Positions 41,760 through 51,202 are shown, counted from the stretch's first letter. The stretch: DNA of 64,000 nucleotides from Winogradskyella sp. PC-19 (GCF_002163855.1 NZ_CP019332.1:2645145-2709144); one strand, 5' to 3'. Translations and numbers: made by a program. Notes: generated from the letters alone by a model not told the origin.

Positions 41760-43487
41760 ATGAATATCAAATATAAAATAACAGCGCTTTTCATTTTAAT
41801 GACATCTTTTTTGTTCGCTCAAGAACGAACAAAAGATACTATTGATGACCAAACGGTTAACGTAATTAAACCTTATACGCCCACGATATCTGACGCCTTT
41901 AAAATCAAAGACAAACCATCGTTAGAAGATGATAACACTATTAAGAAAAAAGAAGTCAAATACAATATTTTTTCTATTCCTGTAGCATCTACTTTTACTC
42001 CCGCAAAAGGTAAAGCAGCAAATGTAGATAAGGCAAAACCAGTAAAGCTTTATGATAATTATGCATCTCTTGGTTTTGGAACTTACACAACTATTTTGGG
42101 AGAGGTATATTTGAATCATGAGTTGAGTAGTGGAGAAAATGTTGATGGTTATTTTAGCCATCATTCATCTCAAAGCGGTATAGATAATTTGTTGTTGGGC
42201 GATGATTTTTCTAAAACAGGACTGAATGTCAATTACTCGCAAAAGCTAAATGATTTTTCTTGGAAACTTGATTTAGGAGCAGACATAAGGTCATACAATT
42301 GGTATGGCTTACCACAACAGTTTTTTGGTCAAACTGAAGCTAATATGATAGATTCAAAAATTAATTATAATAGTTTTTATGTTGGAGGTAAGTTAAATTT
42401 TGAAGATTCATTCATTAAAAGTGGTAGTGTACGTTTTAGACGATTTGGAGACGATAGAGATTCTGGAGAAAATCGTTTTGTAGCTAAAGCAGATTTTGAT
42501 GTACCTATTTCTGGTGAAGTTGTGGAGACAGAATTTAGAGTTGATTATTTAGGTGGAAATTTCGATAGAAATTACAACACTACAACGGCTTTAGATTACG
42601 GAAATATAAATGTGAGTTTATCACCGTCATATCAAATAACACAAGATGATTTGACTGTGGATTTAGGTGTGCGTTTAACGTACCTTAATGATACAGAGTT
42701 TAACGATAATAAATTATTTATCTATCCAAATATAGAAGCTTCATACCGTTTAGTTAATGATATATTAATTGGTTATGCAGGTGTCACAGGAGATTTAATT
42801 CAAAATTCTTATTATGATTTTTCAAATGTCAATCCATTTGTATCTCCAACATTATTAATTACTCCAACAGACCAACAGTACCATGGATTTATTGGTCTAA
42901 AAGGAAAGCTTTCAAACAGCGTGAGTTATAATATAAAAGGTAATTATTTTGCAGAAGAGAACAAAGCCTTATTTAAAACTAACAATGCACAAACTTTTGC
43001 TACCGAAGATTATCAATACGGAAACTCATTCGGAGTTGTTTATGATAATGTAAAAACATTCTCTGTTGGAGGAGAATTAAATATCGATGTCAACAGAAAC
43101 TTCAAACTAGCTATAAAAGGAGAATATTTTAATTACAATACAGATGTAGAAGCGCAAGCTTGGAATTTACCAAATATTCAAGGTTCCATCTTTTTAGATT
43201 ATCAAATATCTAGACAATGGTTTATGGGCGGAAGTGTGTTTTTTACAGGAGAAAGAAAAGATGAATCAGCTTTGTTAGGAACATTAATAACACCAGTTCA
43301 AAGACAAACTGTAACCTTAGATAGTTTTTTCGATGCAAATGCTCACGTAGGTTACAAATTATTTGATTACTTGTCCTTTTATGCTAAAGTAAATAATATA
43401 GCAAACCAAGATTACCAACGTTGGAATAATTTCCCAGTTCAAGGTATTCAGTTTTTAGCTGGTGCTACATATCAGTTTGATTTTTAA
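41760..43487 (+). CDS. Outer-membrane beta-barrel protein, TonB-receptor-like without plug
   Basis: A 575-aa protein with a signal peptide (about 1-20, FAQ). A polar region of about 70 residues precedes a long beta-rich barrel that ends GATYQFDF, an aromatic C-terminal beta-signal for outer-membrane insertion. The C-terminal ANAHVGYKLFDYLSFYAKVNNIANQDYQRW resembles the last strands of TonB-dependent receptors, but no plug domain or carboxypeptidase-like N-terminus is visible. It follows the large TPR gene and precedes a YCII gene by 9 nt. The cargo is unknown. Confidence 0.82.
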   Translation: MNIKYKITALFILMTSFLFAQERTKDTIDDQTVNVIKPYTPTISDAFKIKDKPSLEDDNTIKKKEVKYNIFSIPVASTFTPAKGKAANVDKAKPVKLYDNYASLGFGTYTTILGEVYLNHELSSGENVDGYFSHHSSQSGIDNLLLGDDFSKTGLNVNYSQKLNDFSWKLDLGADIRSYNWYGLPQQFFGQTEANMIDSKINYNSFYVGGKLNFEDSFIKSGSVRFRRFGDDRDSGENRFVAKADFDVPISGEVVETEFRVDYLGGNFDRNYNTTTALDYGNINVSLSPSYQITQDDLTVDLGVRLTYLNDTEFNDNKLFIYPNIEASYRLVNDILIGYAGVTGDLIQNSYYDFSNVNPFVSPTLLITPTDQQYHGFIGLKGKLSNSVSYNIKGNYFAEENKALFKTNNAQTFATEDYQYGNSFGVVYDNVKTFSVGGELNIDVNRNFKLAIKGEYFNYNTDVEAQAWNLPNIQGSIFLDYQISRQWFMGGSVFFTGERKDESALLGTLITPVQRQTVTLDSFFDANAHVGYKLFDYLSFYAKVNNIANQDYQRWNNFPVQGIQFLAGATYQFDF

Positions 43488-43496
43488 CTTTACAAG

Positions 43497-43955
43497 ATGA
43501 AACAACTATTACTTCTTATTGTATTCTTAAGCGTTGCCTTACTAATACAAGCTCAAAAAACAAACCCTAAATATGATGCCGAGTTAGCCAAAAAAGTAGG
43601 TGCTGATGATTACGGTATGAAGTCTTATATCTTAGTGATTCTTAAAACAGGCTCGAACACATCAAAAGATAAAACCGCAGTTGACAAAGCTTTTGCAGGA
43701 CATATGGCAAATATGGAAACAATGGTTGAAGCGGGTAAATTAGTAGTCGCTGGCCCTGTAGGTGAAAATGATAAAGATTACCGCGGTATTTTTATCTTAA
43801 ACGAAAGTGATATAGAAAAAGCAAAAACACTTTTAGCAACTGACCCAGCAATAAAAGCCAAATTTTTGGATTATGATATTTTTCCTTGGTATGGTTCCGC
43901 AGCTTTATCCGAATACCTAGAAGCATCTGATAAAGTATGGAAAGTAGGCTTTTAA
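43497..43955 (+). CDS. Exported YCII-domain protein
   Basis: A 152-aa protein with a signal peptide (1-19, IQAQ) and a YCII-related alpha/beta domain (SYILVILKTGSN, HMANMETMVEAGKLVVAGPV, YRGIFILN, DPAIKAKFLDYDIFPWYGS). YCII domains are small ferredoxin-like folds with conserved His and Asp, and some are enzymatic. Export of this domain is seen in other Bacteroidetes proteins. It is probably in one transcript with the barrel gene. Confidence 0.82.
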   Translation: MKQLLLLIVFLSVALLIQAQKTNPKYDAELAKKVGADDYGMKSYILVILKTGSNTSKDKTAVDKAFAGHMANMETMVEAGKLVVAGPVGENDKDYRGIFILNESDIEKAKTLLATDPAIKAKFLDYDIFPWYGSAALSEYLEASDKVWKVGF

Positions 43956-43988
43956 CATAATGACGTTATTCAGTTAGAAAATTTAAAT

Positions 43989-44020
43989 AGCGTTTTCATC
44001 CATAACGCTTTTCTTATTTT
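43989..44020 (+). terminator. Probable terminator after the YCII gene
   Basis: AGCGTT (43989-43994) and AACGCT (44004-44009) form a short stem with a 9-nt loop, followed by a T-rich stretch (TTTTCTTATTTTT). The stem is only 6 bp, so it is a moderate call. Confidence 0.5.
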
Positions 44021-44055
44021 TACACTTCAAAACTTTTAAAATCCACAATCAACCG

Positions 44056-45672
44056 ATGAAAAAATCACTTTCAATTTTAGCACTAATCACAATATTGTCC
44101 TGTGAAACAGCAAAACAAACCGCAGATTTAATTGTTATAAACGCAACTATTTACACTGTCGATGATGCCTTCAGTACAGCGGAAGCATTTGCTGTTAAAG
44201 ATGGAAAGTTTTTAGCTGTCGGTACTTCCGAAGATATAGCTAGTTCTTACAAATCTGATAATATGGTAGATGCTAATGGGCAAACTATAACACCAGGATT
44301 GATTGATGCACATTGTCATTTTTTAAATCTTGGAATAGGTTTGCAAGAAGTGCAACTTATGGGGACAAAAAGCTATGACGAAGTTATACAGCGAGTTGTT
44401 GATTTTCACAAAGAAAAAAATGCAGATTACATTATGGGTCGTGGTTGGGACCAAAACGATTGGGAAGACAAAGTTTTTCCAAATAAAGCTAAGTTAGACG
44501 AGTTGTTTCCGGATACACCAATAGCACTAACAAGAGTCGATGGACATGCTATTTTGGTTAATCAAGCTGCTTTAGATTTAGGTAAAGTTACAGCTGATAG
44601 TAAAATTGATGGCGGCGAAGTCGTTTTAGAAAATGGGCAACCAACTGGTGTTCTTATTGATAATGCAGAATCTTTAGTGATGAACTTCTGGCCAACTTCT
44701 ACAAAACAAGAAGCGATTGACGCACTTTTAGGTGCTCAAGACGTATGTTTTGATTTAGGATTAACAACAGTTAATGATGCAGGATTAAGTATTGAAGCGA
44801 TTAACTTAATAGACAGTTTACAACAAACAGGTGATTTAAAAATGCGAGTTTATGCTATGGCTTCTGCGACTCCTAAAAACTTAGATTACTTTATAGGTAA
44901 AGGCATTATTAAAACAGATTTTTTAAACGTGCGATCATTCAAGTTTTATGCAGACGGTGCATTAGGGTCAAGAGGTGCTATGATGCGTGATCCTTACAGC
45001 GACAAACCGGGACACTTTGGGCTTTTGGTTAATGATATTAAAACACTAAAAGCAACAGCAAAGCGTATAGCAAATTCTGAATATCAAATGAATACACACG
45101 CTATTGGCGATTCTGCAAACCACGCAGTTTTGGATATCTATAAGGAAGTACTTAACGGTAAGCCAAACCGTCGTTGGAAAATTGAGCACGCTCAAATAGT
45201 GTCTGCAGAAGATTTTCCAAAATTCAATGATATTATACCTTCTGTGCAACCAACCCATGCTACGAGTGATATGTATTGGGCTGAGGACAGAATTGGCGAA
45301 AAGCGTATGAAAGGTGCTTATGCTTTTAAAGATTTATTAAAACAATACGGAAAAGTAGCTTTAGGTACAGATTTCCCCGTGGAGCGTGTAAATCCTATGC
45401 TAACTTTTTATGCAGCTGTGGCAAGACAAGATTTAGAGCAATATCCAGAAGGTGGTTTTCAGATGGAAAATGCATTAAGTAGAGAAGAGGCATTAAGAGG
45501 TATGACTATCTGGGCAGCCTATTCTAATTTTGAAGAAGAAGAAAAAGGCAGTATCGAAGTTGGTAAATTTGCTGATTTTGTCATCTTAGATAAAGATATA
45601 GTTACGGTTGAGGCTAAAGAAATTCCACAAACTAAAGTTGTCGGAACTTATGTTGGTGGTGAGAAGCAATAG
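44056..45672 (+). CDS. YtcJ-like amidohydrolase lipoprotein
   Basis: A 538-aa metal-dependent hydrolase of the amidohydrolase_3 group with a lipoprotein signal (ILSC, about C16). An N-terminal strand region VINATIYTVDDAFSTAEAFAVKDGKF leads to the metal-binding HxH in ITPGLIDAHCHFLNLG. Further sites are MNTHAIGDSANHAVLD, WKIEHAQIVSAEDF and LALGTDFPVERVNPM. It closes with GSIEVGKFADFVILDKDI. Substrates of YtcJ-like enzymes are mostly unknown; amide or ester hydrolysis at the cell envelope is the general expectation. Single gene. Confidence 0.9.
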   Translation: MKKSLSILALITILSCETAKQTADLIVINATIYTVDDAFSTAEAFAVKDGKFLAVGTSEDIASSYKSDNMVDANGQTITPGLIDAHCHFLNLGIGLQEVQLMGTKSYDEVIQRVVDFHKEKNADYIMGRGWDQNDWEDKVFPNKAKLDELFPDTPIALTRVDGHAILVNQAALDLGKVTADSKIDGGEVVLENGQPTGVLIDNAESLVMNFWPTSTKQEAIDALLGAQDVCFDLGLTTVNDAGLSIEAINLIDSLQQTGDLKMRVYAMASATPKNLDYFIGKGIIKTDFLNVRSFKFYADGALGSRGAMMRDPYSDKPGHFGLLVNDIKTLKATAKRIANSEYQMNTHAIGDSANHAVLDIYKEVLNGKPNRRWKIEHAQIVSAEDFPKFNDIIPSVQPTHATSDMYWAEDRIGEKRMKGAYAFKDLLKQYGKVALGTDFPVERVNPMLTFYAAVARQDLEQYPEGGFQMENALSREEALRGMTIWAAYSNFEEEEKGSIEVGKFADFVILDKDIVTVEAKEIPQTKVVGTYVGGEKQ

Positions 45673-45691
45673 AAATAGATGATTTTTTGTT

Positions 45692-46435
45692 TTGTATATG
45701 ATTAGATTTAAATTAACCTTTATCATCTTTATTTTTTTCTTTTTTTCTAAAGCACAGAAAAGTGTAGAGTATATTCAAATGCCAACTTGTGAAGAAGGAG
45801 TCAAAGATGCAATTTCTGATGCTGATAAAGGTTTTTTTGTGTCTAAATCATATGGATTAACTTTAGATATTAAATTTGATGGTTTTGCGGATTTTTACAA
45901 TAGCTACCTAAAAAATCAATATAAAATATCGTTTGAAAATGGTGGTTGCGTGTCCTCTAATTATTCAGAATGTTATAAAAAGACAACAGAAGAATTAATC
46001 ATTCAAAAATATGGGGATGATATATACGTTAGAGCACGCAAAGAAGCTGCTATTGAATTTAAAAAAACAAATGAATTTCTCGAAATAGTAAAGCCTAAAA
46101 TTGATTCAGGCTATGTGTATTCTTTTGTGTCATTTGGAATGGAGCCAAAGTTTTTAGTTAGCAACCAAGAAACTGATTTTATTAAATATTTGGGATTTCC
46201 GAATTTTCAAATAGATTATTTTAATCCTCAAAACTACTGTAGAATCTCATTTGTCGTAGAGAAGGATGGAAGTTTGAGTAAATTCAGTTTAAAGAATGCT
46301 AAAACGTTGGAAGAAATTAACAATCAAAAACTAATGAAGAAGTTACGTAATTCTCCCAAATGGTTACCTGCTAATTATCTGGAAGAGGTCATAAGGTATG
46401 AGGTTTCTTATAAGGTTCCTTTAAGTTTACTTTAG
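45692..46435 (+). CDS. Secreted protein with TonB C-terminal-like domain
   Basis: A 247-aa protein with a signal peptide (about 1-21, SKAQ). The last 70 residues (CRISFVVEKDGSLSKFSLKNAKTLEEINNQKLMKKLRNSPKWLPA, then YKVPLSLL) follow the TonB C-terminal pattern, but there is no N-terminal membrane anchor or proline-rich linker. It therefore is not a classical TonB. The middle is unrecognised. Either of two near starts (45692 or 45698) would serve. Convergent with the methyltransferase gene, overlapping by 4 nt. Confidence 0.72.
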   Translation: MYMIRFKLTFIIFIFFFFSKAQKSVEYIQMPTCEEGVKDAISDADKGFFVSKSYGLTLDIKFDGFADFYNSYLKNQYKISFENGGCVSSNYSECYKKTTEELIIQKYGDDIYVRARKEAAIEFKKTNEFLEIVKPKIDSGYVYSFVSFGMEPKFLVSNQETDFIKYLGFPNFQIDYFNPQNYCRISFVVEKDGSLSKFSLKNAKTLEEINNQKLMKKLRNSPKWLPANYLEEVIRYEVSYKVPLSLL

Positions 46436-47127
46436 AATAATCTAGCCAAATAATCAAAATGCTCACCATCCATAACTTTCTCACATTTTAGTCCAAGCGT
46501 TTTACAAGCTAGTTTTAAAGTCTCAAAATCGAGGTACAGCCATTTCATTGGTTCTTCTTTTTCGTTTTTGTAGCTGAGGTAATAATCTAATTCACCATAA
46601 TAACCCCCACTTAAATCTAGCCAAGTACCGCCATCATCATCTTCGAACATGTATTTAATATCAGAAGAATCTATTAAGATTTGACCATTAGGGTTTAAAA
46701 GAGATTTTAAATGCTTCAGATATTTCGAAACTTGTAGGACTTCTTCAAAAATCCCTGTACCATTCATTAGGAGTAAGATGGTGTCAAAGTTTTCAGTTTC
46801 GTCTAAGAGTGGTTTTAATTCAATATTCAAAACACCACGCTGGCTAGCAACGTTTACTGCACCTTTTGATATGTCAATGGCTTTTACATCAATACCGTTT
46901 TGTTGTAAATACAGACTGTGACTACCCGAGCCACAACCAACATCAAGCGTCTTTCCTTTTGCTAACTGTAACGCCTTTTGTTCAAGCTTTGGCATTTCGG
47001 TATACGCTCTAAATAAGTAGGGAAGAGGCAATACATCTTCATCAGAAATATTAGTAGATGTAATAAGGTCTTCAGAATAATTATCCGAGTAATAATCTAA
47101 CATCGCTTTTCCGAAAATGTCTTTCAT
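46432..47127 (-). CDS. SAM-dependent methyltransferase
   Basis: A 231-aa class I methyltransferase with motif I GKTLDVGCGSGSHSLYLQ near residue 62, motif II VKAIDISKGAVNVA, NFDTILLLMNGTGIFE and LLNPNGQILIDSSDIKYMF. The presence of GTGIF-type sequence instead of a clear HxxEH is typical of small-molecule methyltransferases. The substrate is unknown. It is divergent from the YkgJ-type gene. Confidence 0.85.
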   Translation of the reverse strand: MKDIFGKAMLDYYSDNYSEDLITSTNISDEDVLPLPYLFRAYTEMPKLEQKALQLAKGKTLDVGCGSGSHSLYLQQNGIDVKAIDISKGAVNVASQRGVLNIELKPLLDETENFDTILLLMNGTGIFEEVLQVSKYLKHLKSLLNPNGQILIDSSDIKYMFEDDDGGTWLDLSGGYYGELDYYLSYKNEKEEPMKWLYLDFETLKLACKTLGLKCEKVMDGEHFDYLARLF

Positions 47128-47133
47128 ATTAAG

Positions 47134-47141
47134 TAACTTTG
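47134..47141 (+). promoter_or_regulatory. -7 element close to the YkgJ-type start
   Basis: TAACTTTG matches TAnnTTTG and ends 5 nt before the ATG at 47147. If used, the transcript would be leaderless or nearly so. The -33 region has only a TTTT run. Confidence 0.45.
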
Positions 47142-47146
47142 TTTTT

Positions 47147-47638
47147 ATGCAAGACTACATTAATAATCTACCAAAGCTCGCCAAAGATAAGCATAAAGAG
47201 AATGCAGCGTTTTTTAAGAAGCTTAAAAAAAAGCCACCAAAGCAATTAGATTATATCATGCAAGATTTGCATGAAGCAGAGTTTGAACGTACCGATTGTT
47301 TAGAGTGCGCCAATTGCTGTAAAACAACAGGGCCATTATTTACCGATAAAGATATTTTGCGTATTGCAAAACATTTTAAAATGAAACCACAGCAATTTAC
47401 GGAACAATTTTTGAGGCTAGATGAAGAAAATGATTACGTCTTGCAGTCTGTACCTTGTACATTTTTAGGCGCTGATAATTACTGTTCTATTTATGAAGTT
47501 AGGCCAAAGGCATGTCGTGAGTTTCCGCATACGGATAGAAAGAAGTTTCAGCAAATATCTAATTTGACACTAAAAAATGTAGCTATATGTCCAGCTGCTT
47601 TTAATATAGTTGAAGCTATGAAAGCTCGAATCAAATAA
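47147..47638 (+). CDS. YkgJ-family cysteine-cluster protein
   Basis: A 163-aa protein from the ATG at 47147 (MQDYINNLPKLAKDKHKEN). An upstream in-frame start at 47117 would overlap the divergent gene and is less likely. The cysteine pattern CLECANCCKTTGPLF, then SVPCTFLGADNYCSIYEVRPKACREFPHTDRK, is the YkgJ/CxxCxxCC putative zinc- or iron-binding domain. The role is unknown. It is probably first in a plus-strand run with the next two genes. Confidence 0.87.
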   Translation: MQDYINNLPKLAKDKHKENAAFFKKLKKKPPKQLDYIMQDLHEAEFERTDCLECANCCKTTGPLFTDKDILRIAKHFKMKPQQFTEQFLRLDEENDYVLQSVPCTFLGADNYCSIYEVRPKACREFPHTDRKKFQQISNLTLKNVAICPAAFNIVEAMKARIK

Positions 47639-47643
47639 TACCT

Positions 47644-48549
47644 ATGAGAAAAATAATTTGTATTCTATTACTATCCATTTATTTTCAAAGCAGTGATGCC
47701 CAAATAAGAGAATGGATGACACCTTTAAAGTTTGCCCAAATCAAAGCTAGAAGTGAGAATAAGCTTATTATAATGGCATGGAGTAGATCGTTAGAGATTC
47801 CTTTTCCAGCAATTGTTAAAGACGAAAACGGTAAAGACGTATATCTAAGAAATCTTTTTGAATCTCCTGTTATTAAAGAGTTTTTATGGACTTATTTTAT
47901 TCCAGTAAAAGTTGATGATGATTTTTATGGAGAGTTAATGAAAGACTTAAAAGTGAAAAGAAGTCAAAGTTATATTGATGCATTTGAAGATGACTCGCTT
48001 AAGATTATGGATGCTAATGGGAATATTATTGGTACTTCTGGTGCTTTTACTGAGGTTCTTAATTTTTCTAAATTTGTAACAAAGTATAATTTAAACACAT
48101 CGTTTTTAAAGCAAGAATTAATTAATTATCATACCAACAAGGACTTTTATTCGACATTTTATTTGGCTTCAAAATATATAGATTACAGCATTTTGGTGAA
48201 TGATAAAGTTAGAGATGAGATTTTAGAGTTATCTAATATTTATTTCAATGAAGCAGAGCAGATTTTGTCAGAAGACCAAAGTTTAGAAAATAAAGAAGCA
48301 TTAATTCAGCGCATTCAATTAACAAAACTAAAACAAGATTTAATAAAAAATAAGTCTCGAAAAGTTTTACGTCAATTGAATAAAATAGCTGAGCTTGGTT
48401 TGCAAGATGTCAATAAACCTTTAGAGAAATTTCTGCAATACACGGCCTATCGTTTAAGAAACGACACTGAGAATTTTTCAATTCTAGAAAAAGATTTATC
48501 TTTATTATACAAGAAACAAGCGCAAAGCATTGTAGATATAAATCGATAA
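47644..48549 (+). CDS. Secreted protein, possible thioredoxin-fold remnant without CxxC
   Basis: A 301-aa protein with a signal peptide (about 1-19, SDAQ). Residues about 25-130 follow the rhythm of a thioredoxin-like domain (WMTPLKFAQIKARSENKLIIMAWSRSLE, FIPVKVDDDFYGELMKDLKVKRSQSYIDAFEDDSLKIMDANGN). The place expected for CxxC reads MAWSRSLEIPF, with no cysteine. The rest is helical and unrecognised. It starts 5 nt after the YkgJ-type gene and ends 2 nt before the sterol-desaturase-type gene. Confidence 0.65.
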   Translation: MRKIICILLLSIYFQSSDAQIREWMTPLKFAQIKARSENKLIIMAWSRSLEIPFPAIVKDENGKDVYLRNLFESPVIKEFLWTYFIPVKVDDDFYGELMKDLKVKRSQSYIDAFEDDSLKIMDANGNIIGTSGAFTEVLNFSKFVTKYNLNTSFLKQELINYHTNKDFYSTFYLASKYIDYSILVNDKVRDEILELSNIYFNEAEQILSEDQSLENKEALIQRIQLTKLKQDLIKNKSRKVLRQLNKIAELGLQDVNKPLEKFLQYTAYRLRNDTENFSILEKDLSLLYKKQAQSIVDINR

Positions 48550-48551
48550 TA

Positions 48552-49391
48552 TTGGAAACTTTATACAACTATTTCGAAACTATTCCGTCTTCGCACAGAA
48601 GCTTAATACTAGTTTCTGGGATTACTTTTTTTTGGCTACTAGAAGGTGTATTACCATTGTTTAGATTTGATTATAAGAAGTGGAAACACGCTGTGCCAAA
48701 TTTCTTCTTTACATTAACAACTATTGCTATTAATTTTGGATTGGCTTTTTTGCTGTTATGGTCTGCTGATTGGGTAAAAGCAAATAATTTTGGAATTATA
48801 AATTGGTTGCCAGAAATACCACTTTGGGCATACATGTTTTTGGGTATTTTTTTACTCGATTTTTTTGGTGCTTATTTAGCTCATTTTGTCGAGCACAAAG
48901 TAAAGCCTTTGTGGATGGTACATTTGGTACATCATACCGACCATAAAGTAGATACAACCACGGCAAATAGACACCATCCTATTGAAAGTGTTATAAGATT
49001 TACTTTTACTTTGCTTGGGGTTTTTGTTGTTGGCACTCCAATAGCAATTGTTATGCTATATCAAGCTTTATCTCTAATTTTCACACAATTTACTCATGCT
49101 AATATCAAACTCCCAAAGGCAGTTGATAAAGTGATTAGTTATTTGCTGATTTCTCCTGATATGCATAAAATTCATCATCATTACAGGTTGCCTTATACAG
49201 ATTCTAACTACGGAAATATATTCTCAGTTTGGGACAGGTTATTTGGAACATATATGTATATGGACCGCGAAAAATTAGTCTATGGTGTTGATGTTTTTCC
49301 TGATGAGGTGAAGAATAGTAATATCAAAGATTTACTGAAACAACCTTTTCAGCCTTATGAAAAACCAACGCTTACTTCAGAGTTAGAGTGA
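48552..49391 (+). CDS. Sterol desaturase/fatty acid hydroxylase-family membrane enzyme
   Basis: A 279-aa di-iron membrane oxygenase. Histidine boxes are visible: HFVEHK, HLVHHTDH, NRHHPIES and HKIHHHYRLPYTDSNYGN. Membrane helices lie before and between them. Members hydroxylate or desaturate lipids such as fatty acids, carotenoids or sterols, and the substrate here is unknown. The start is TTG at 48552, as no nearer ATG gives the family N-terminus. It lies 2 nt behind the previous gene, so it is co-transcribed. Confidence 0.87.
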   Translation: METLYNYFETIPSSHRSLILVSGITFFWLLEGVLPLFRFDYKKWKHAVPNFFFTLTTIAINFGLAFLLLWSADWVKANNFGIINWLPEIPLWAYMFLGIFLLDFFGAYLAHFVEHKVKPLWMVHLVHHTDHKVDTTTANRHHPIESVIRFTFTLLGVFVVGTPIAIVMLYQALSLIFTQFTHANIKLPKAVDKVISYLLISPDMHKIHHHYRLPYTDSNYGNIFSVWDRLFGTYMYMDREKLVYGVDVFPDEVKNSNIKDLLKQPFQPYEKPTLTSELE

Positions 49392-49540
49392 TTTTATTTT
49401 AGTTACTTATATCGATTTTTAATAACGATACATCGAATAAAAATTTTACGTAATCTAAAACTGCATTATTCTCGTATCTTAACCAAGATTAATTAATTCT
49501 ATTGAGGAAAACAATTTTGTTTGACTTAAGAGAAATTTGA

Positions 49541-49933
49541 ATGAAAATATTCCCCCGATTTATATTCGCAATCTTATTGCTAGGATTTGCGCATGTTTCC
49601 TTTTCCCAATCCGGAAAGGCTGTCTTACATAAAAATAACAATGTTCAAGCTTCTGGTTTAATTCATAAATTAAACGCGTCAAAAGATGCAATCATTTTAA
49701 AAAGTGATAAAAAAATAAACTACGTATATACCGCAAATAATACAGATTTTGAGGATGTAATGTTTAGAATAGATGGTACATCTTATGAGCTACCTTTGTA
49801 TAAACTAAATAAAGGACGCAATGTAATTGTTGCCATACAATCACCACTTCGAATAGTGTTTGTAGTTAATATTATTGAGGAATTCCCTAAGCCAAAACTA
49901 GTAGGTAACACTTTAAGCTCGGTCGTAGATTAG
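49541..49933 (+). CDS. Small secreted protein, unknown
   Basis: A 130-aa protein with a signal peptide (about 1-22, FSQ) and a single beta-rich domain. I recognise no family. There are no cysteines in the mature part. Its 3' end overlaps the convergent NamZ-type gene by 21 nt. The 149 nt upstream show no strong promoter consensus. Confidence 0.7.
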   Translation: MKIFPRFIFAILLLGFAHVSFSQSGKAVLHKNNNVQASGLIHKLNASKDAIILKSDKKINYVYTANNTDFEDVMFRIDGTSYELPLYKLNKGRNVIVAIQSPLRIVFVVNIIEEFPKPKLVGNTLSSVVD

Positions 49934-51202
49934 GTATTTTTCACGTTTTTGTTTGTAAGCTTCTAAATCAGTTTGCCAGCTTTTTTTAATTTCAGTTTCA
50001 GTCTTACCTGCTTCTATTTGTTTCTGTAGATTTTCTGTCCCTGCATGTTTTGTGAAGTTTGCTGTATTAAAAACTTTAGACTTGTCTTTAGCATGTTTAT
50101 AAGCGTCTATAACATATTTTAAGGTAAATCTTCTTTCAGCTTTTATTTCAGATAAGTCCACGCCATAGCAAACTTTATTTTGGTATTTAGGGTATTTAGC
50201 ACCAAAATTAGAAACAGGTGTGTAGTTAAAATCATAATGATTCTTATCTAAGTTAGGTGAGCCATAACGTTGAAATTGAAATTCTGTTCCACGACCAGCA
50301 TTGATTGTAGTACCTTCAAATAAACCTAAACTTGGATATAATTTTATGGATTGGTCGTTTGGTAAATTCGGAGAAGGTCTTATCGGTAAATTATAAGAGG
50401 ATTCGTGTGAGTAATTTTCTAATTCTATAATTGTAATGTCGCAAGCTACACTGTTGTTAAGCCAAGCTTCACCATTAATCATTTTTGCGTATTCTCCAAT
50501 AGTCATTCCATGAACTAACGGAATTGGATGCATACCTAAAAAACTGCTATGTTGTTTCTCTAAGGTTGGCCCATCAACATAATTACCGTTAGGGTTTGGT
50601 CTGTCTAAAATTAAAAGCGGAATGTTTTGCTCAGCACAAGCTTCCATCACATAGTGTAATGTCGATATATAGGTATAAAATCTAACCCCAACATCTTGTA
50701 TGTCAAAAACCATGATGTCTATACCATCTAGTTGTTCCTTCGTTGGTTTTTTATGTTTTCCATGTAAAGAATGAATTGTTAAACCAGTCTTTGTGTCTTT
50801 GCCATCTTTCACCAATTCCCCAGCATCTGCTTTTCCTCTGAAACCGTGCTCTGGAGAAAATACTTTTTTGATGTCTACATTCAACTTTAAAAGTGAGTCA
50901 ACGAGGTGAGTGTAAGGATAGGCATATTTTTCAAACACTACTTCATCAGTTTCTGGGTCAACTAAGTAAATAGAATCACCTTCGGTTTCAAAAATAACAG
51001 ACGTCTGATTCGCTACAATACCGACCTTTTTTCCATTTAATATTGGCAAATATTTTTCAGTTTGATTGGCGCCAACAATAATCTCTTTTTCACGCTGATT
51101 TTGTTTCGGAACTTCATTATTTTCGGTTTTATTATTATCTGCTTTAGAACCACAAGACATCATCATTAAAACCAATAATAAAACTGTATTTTTGAACATC
51201 AT
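49913..51202 (-). CDS. namZ: DUF1343 lipoprotein, NamZ-type exo-N-acetylmuramidase
   Basis: A 429-aa lipoprotein (signal ending MMMSC). The body matches DUF1343: GKKVGIVANQTSVI, VFSPEHGFRGKADAGE, GIDIMVFDIQDVGVRFYTYISTLHYVMEAC, LLILDRPNPNG and RPSPNLPNDQSIKLYPSLGLFEGTTINAGRGTE. Characterised members (NamZ/YbbC) release terminal N-acetylmuramic acid from peptidoglycan fragments, so a cell-wall recycling role in the envelope is likely. It is divergent from the LolE/FtsX-type permease gene. Confidence 0.88.
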   Translation of the reverse strand: MMFKNTVLLLVLMMMSCGSKADNNKTENNEVPKQNQREKEIIVGANQTEKYLPILNGKKVGIVANQTSVIFETEGDSIYLVDPETDEVVFEKYAYPYTHLVDSLLKLNVDIKKVFSPEHGFRGKADAGELVKDGKDTKTGLTIHSLHGKHKKPTKEQLDGIDIMVFDIQDVGVRFYTYISTLHYVMEACAEQNIPLLILDRPNPNGNYVDGPTLEKQHSSFLGMHPIPLVHGMTIGEYAKMINGEAWLNNSVACDITIIELENYSHESSYNLPIRPSPNLPNDQSIKLYPSLGLFEGTTINAGRGTEFQFQRYGSPNLDKNHYDFNYTPVSNFGAKYPKYQNKVCYGVDLSEIKAERRFTLKYVIDAYKHAKDKSKVFNTANFTKHAGTENLQKQIEAGKTETEIKKSWQTDLEAYKQKREKYLIYDRA

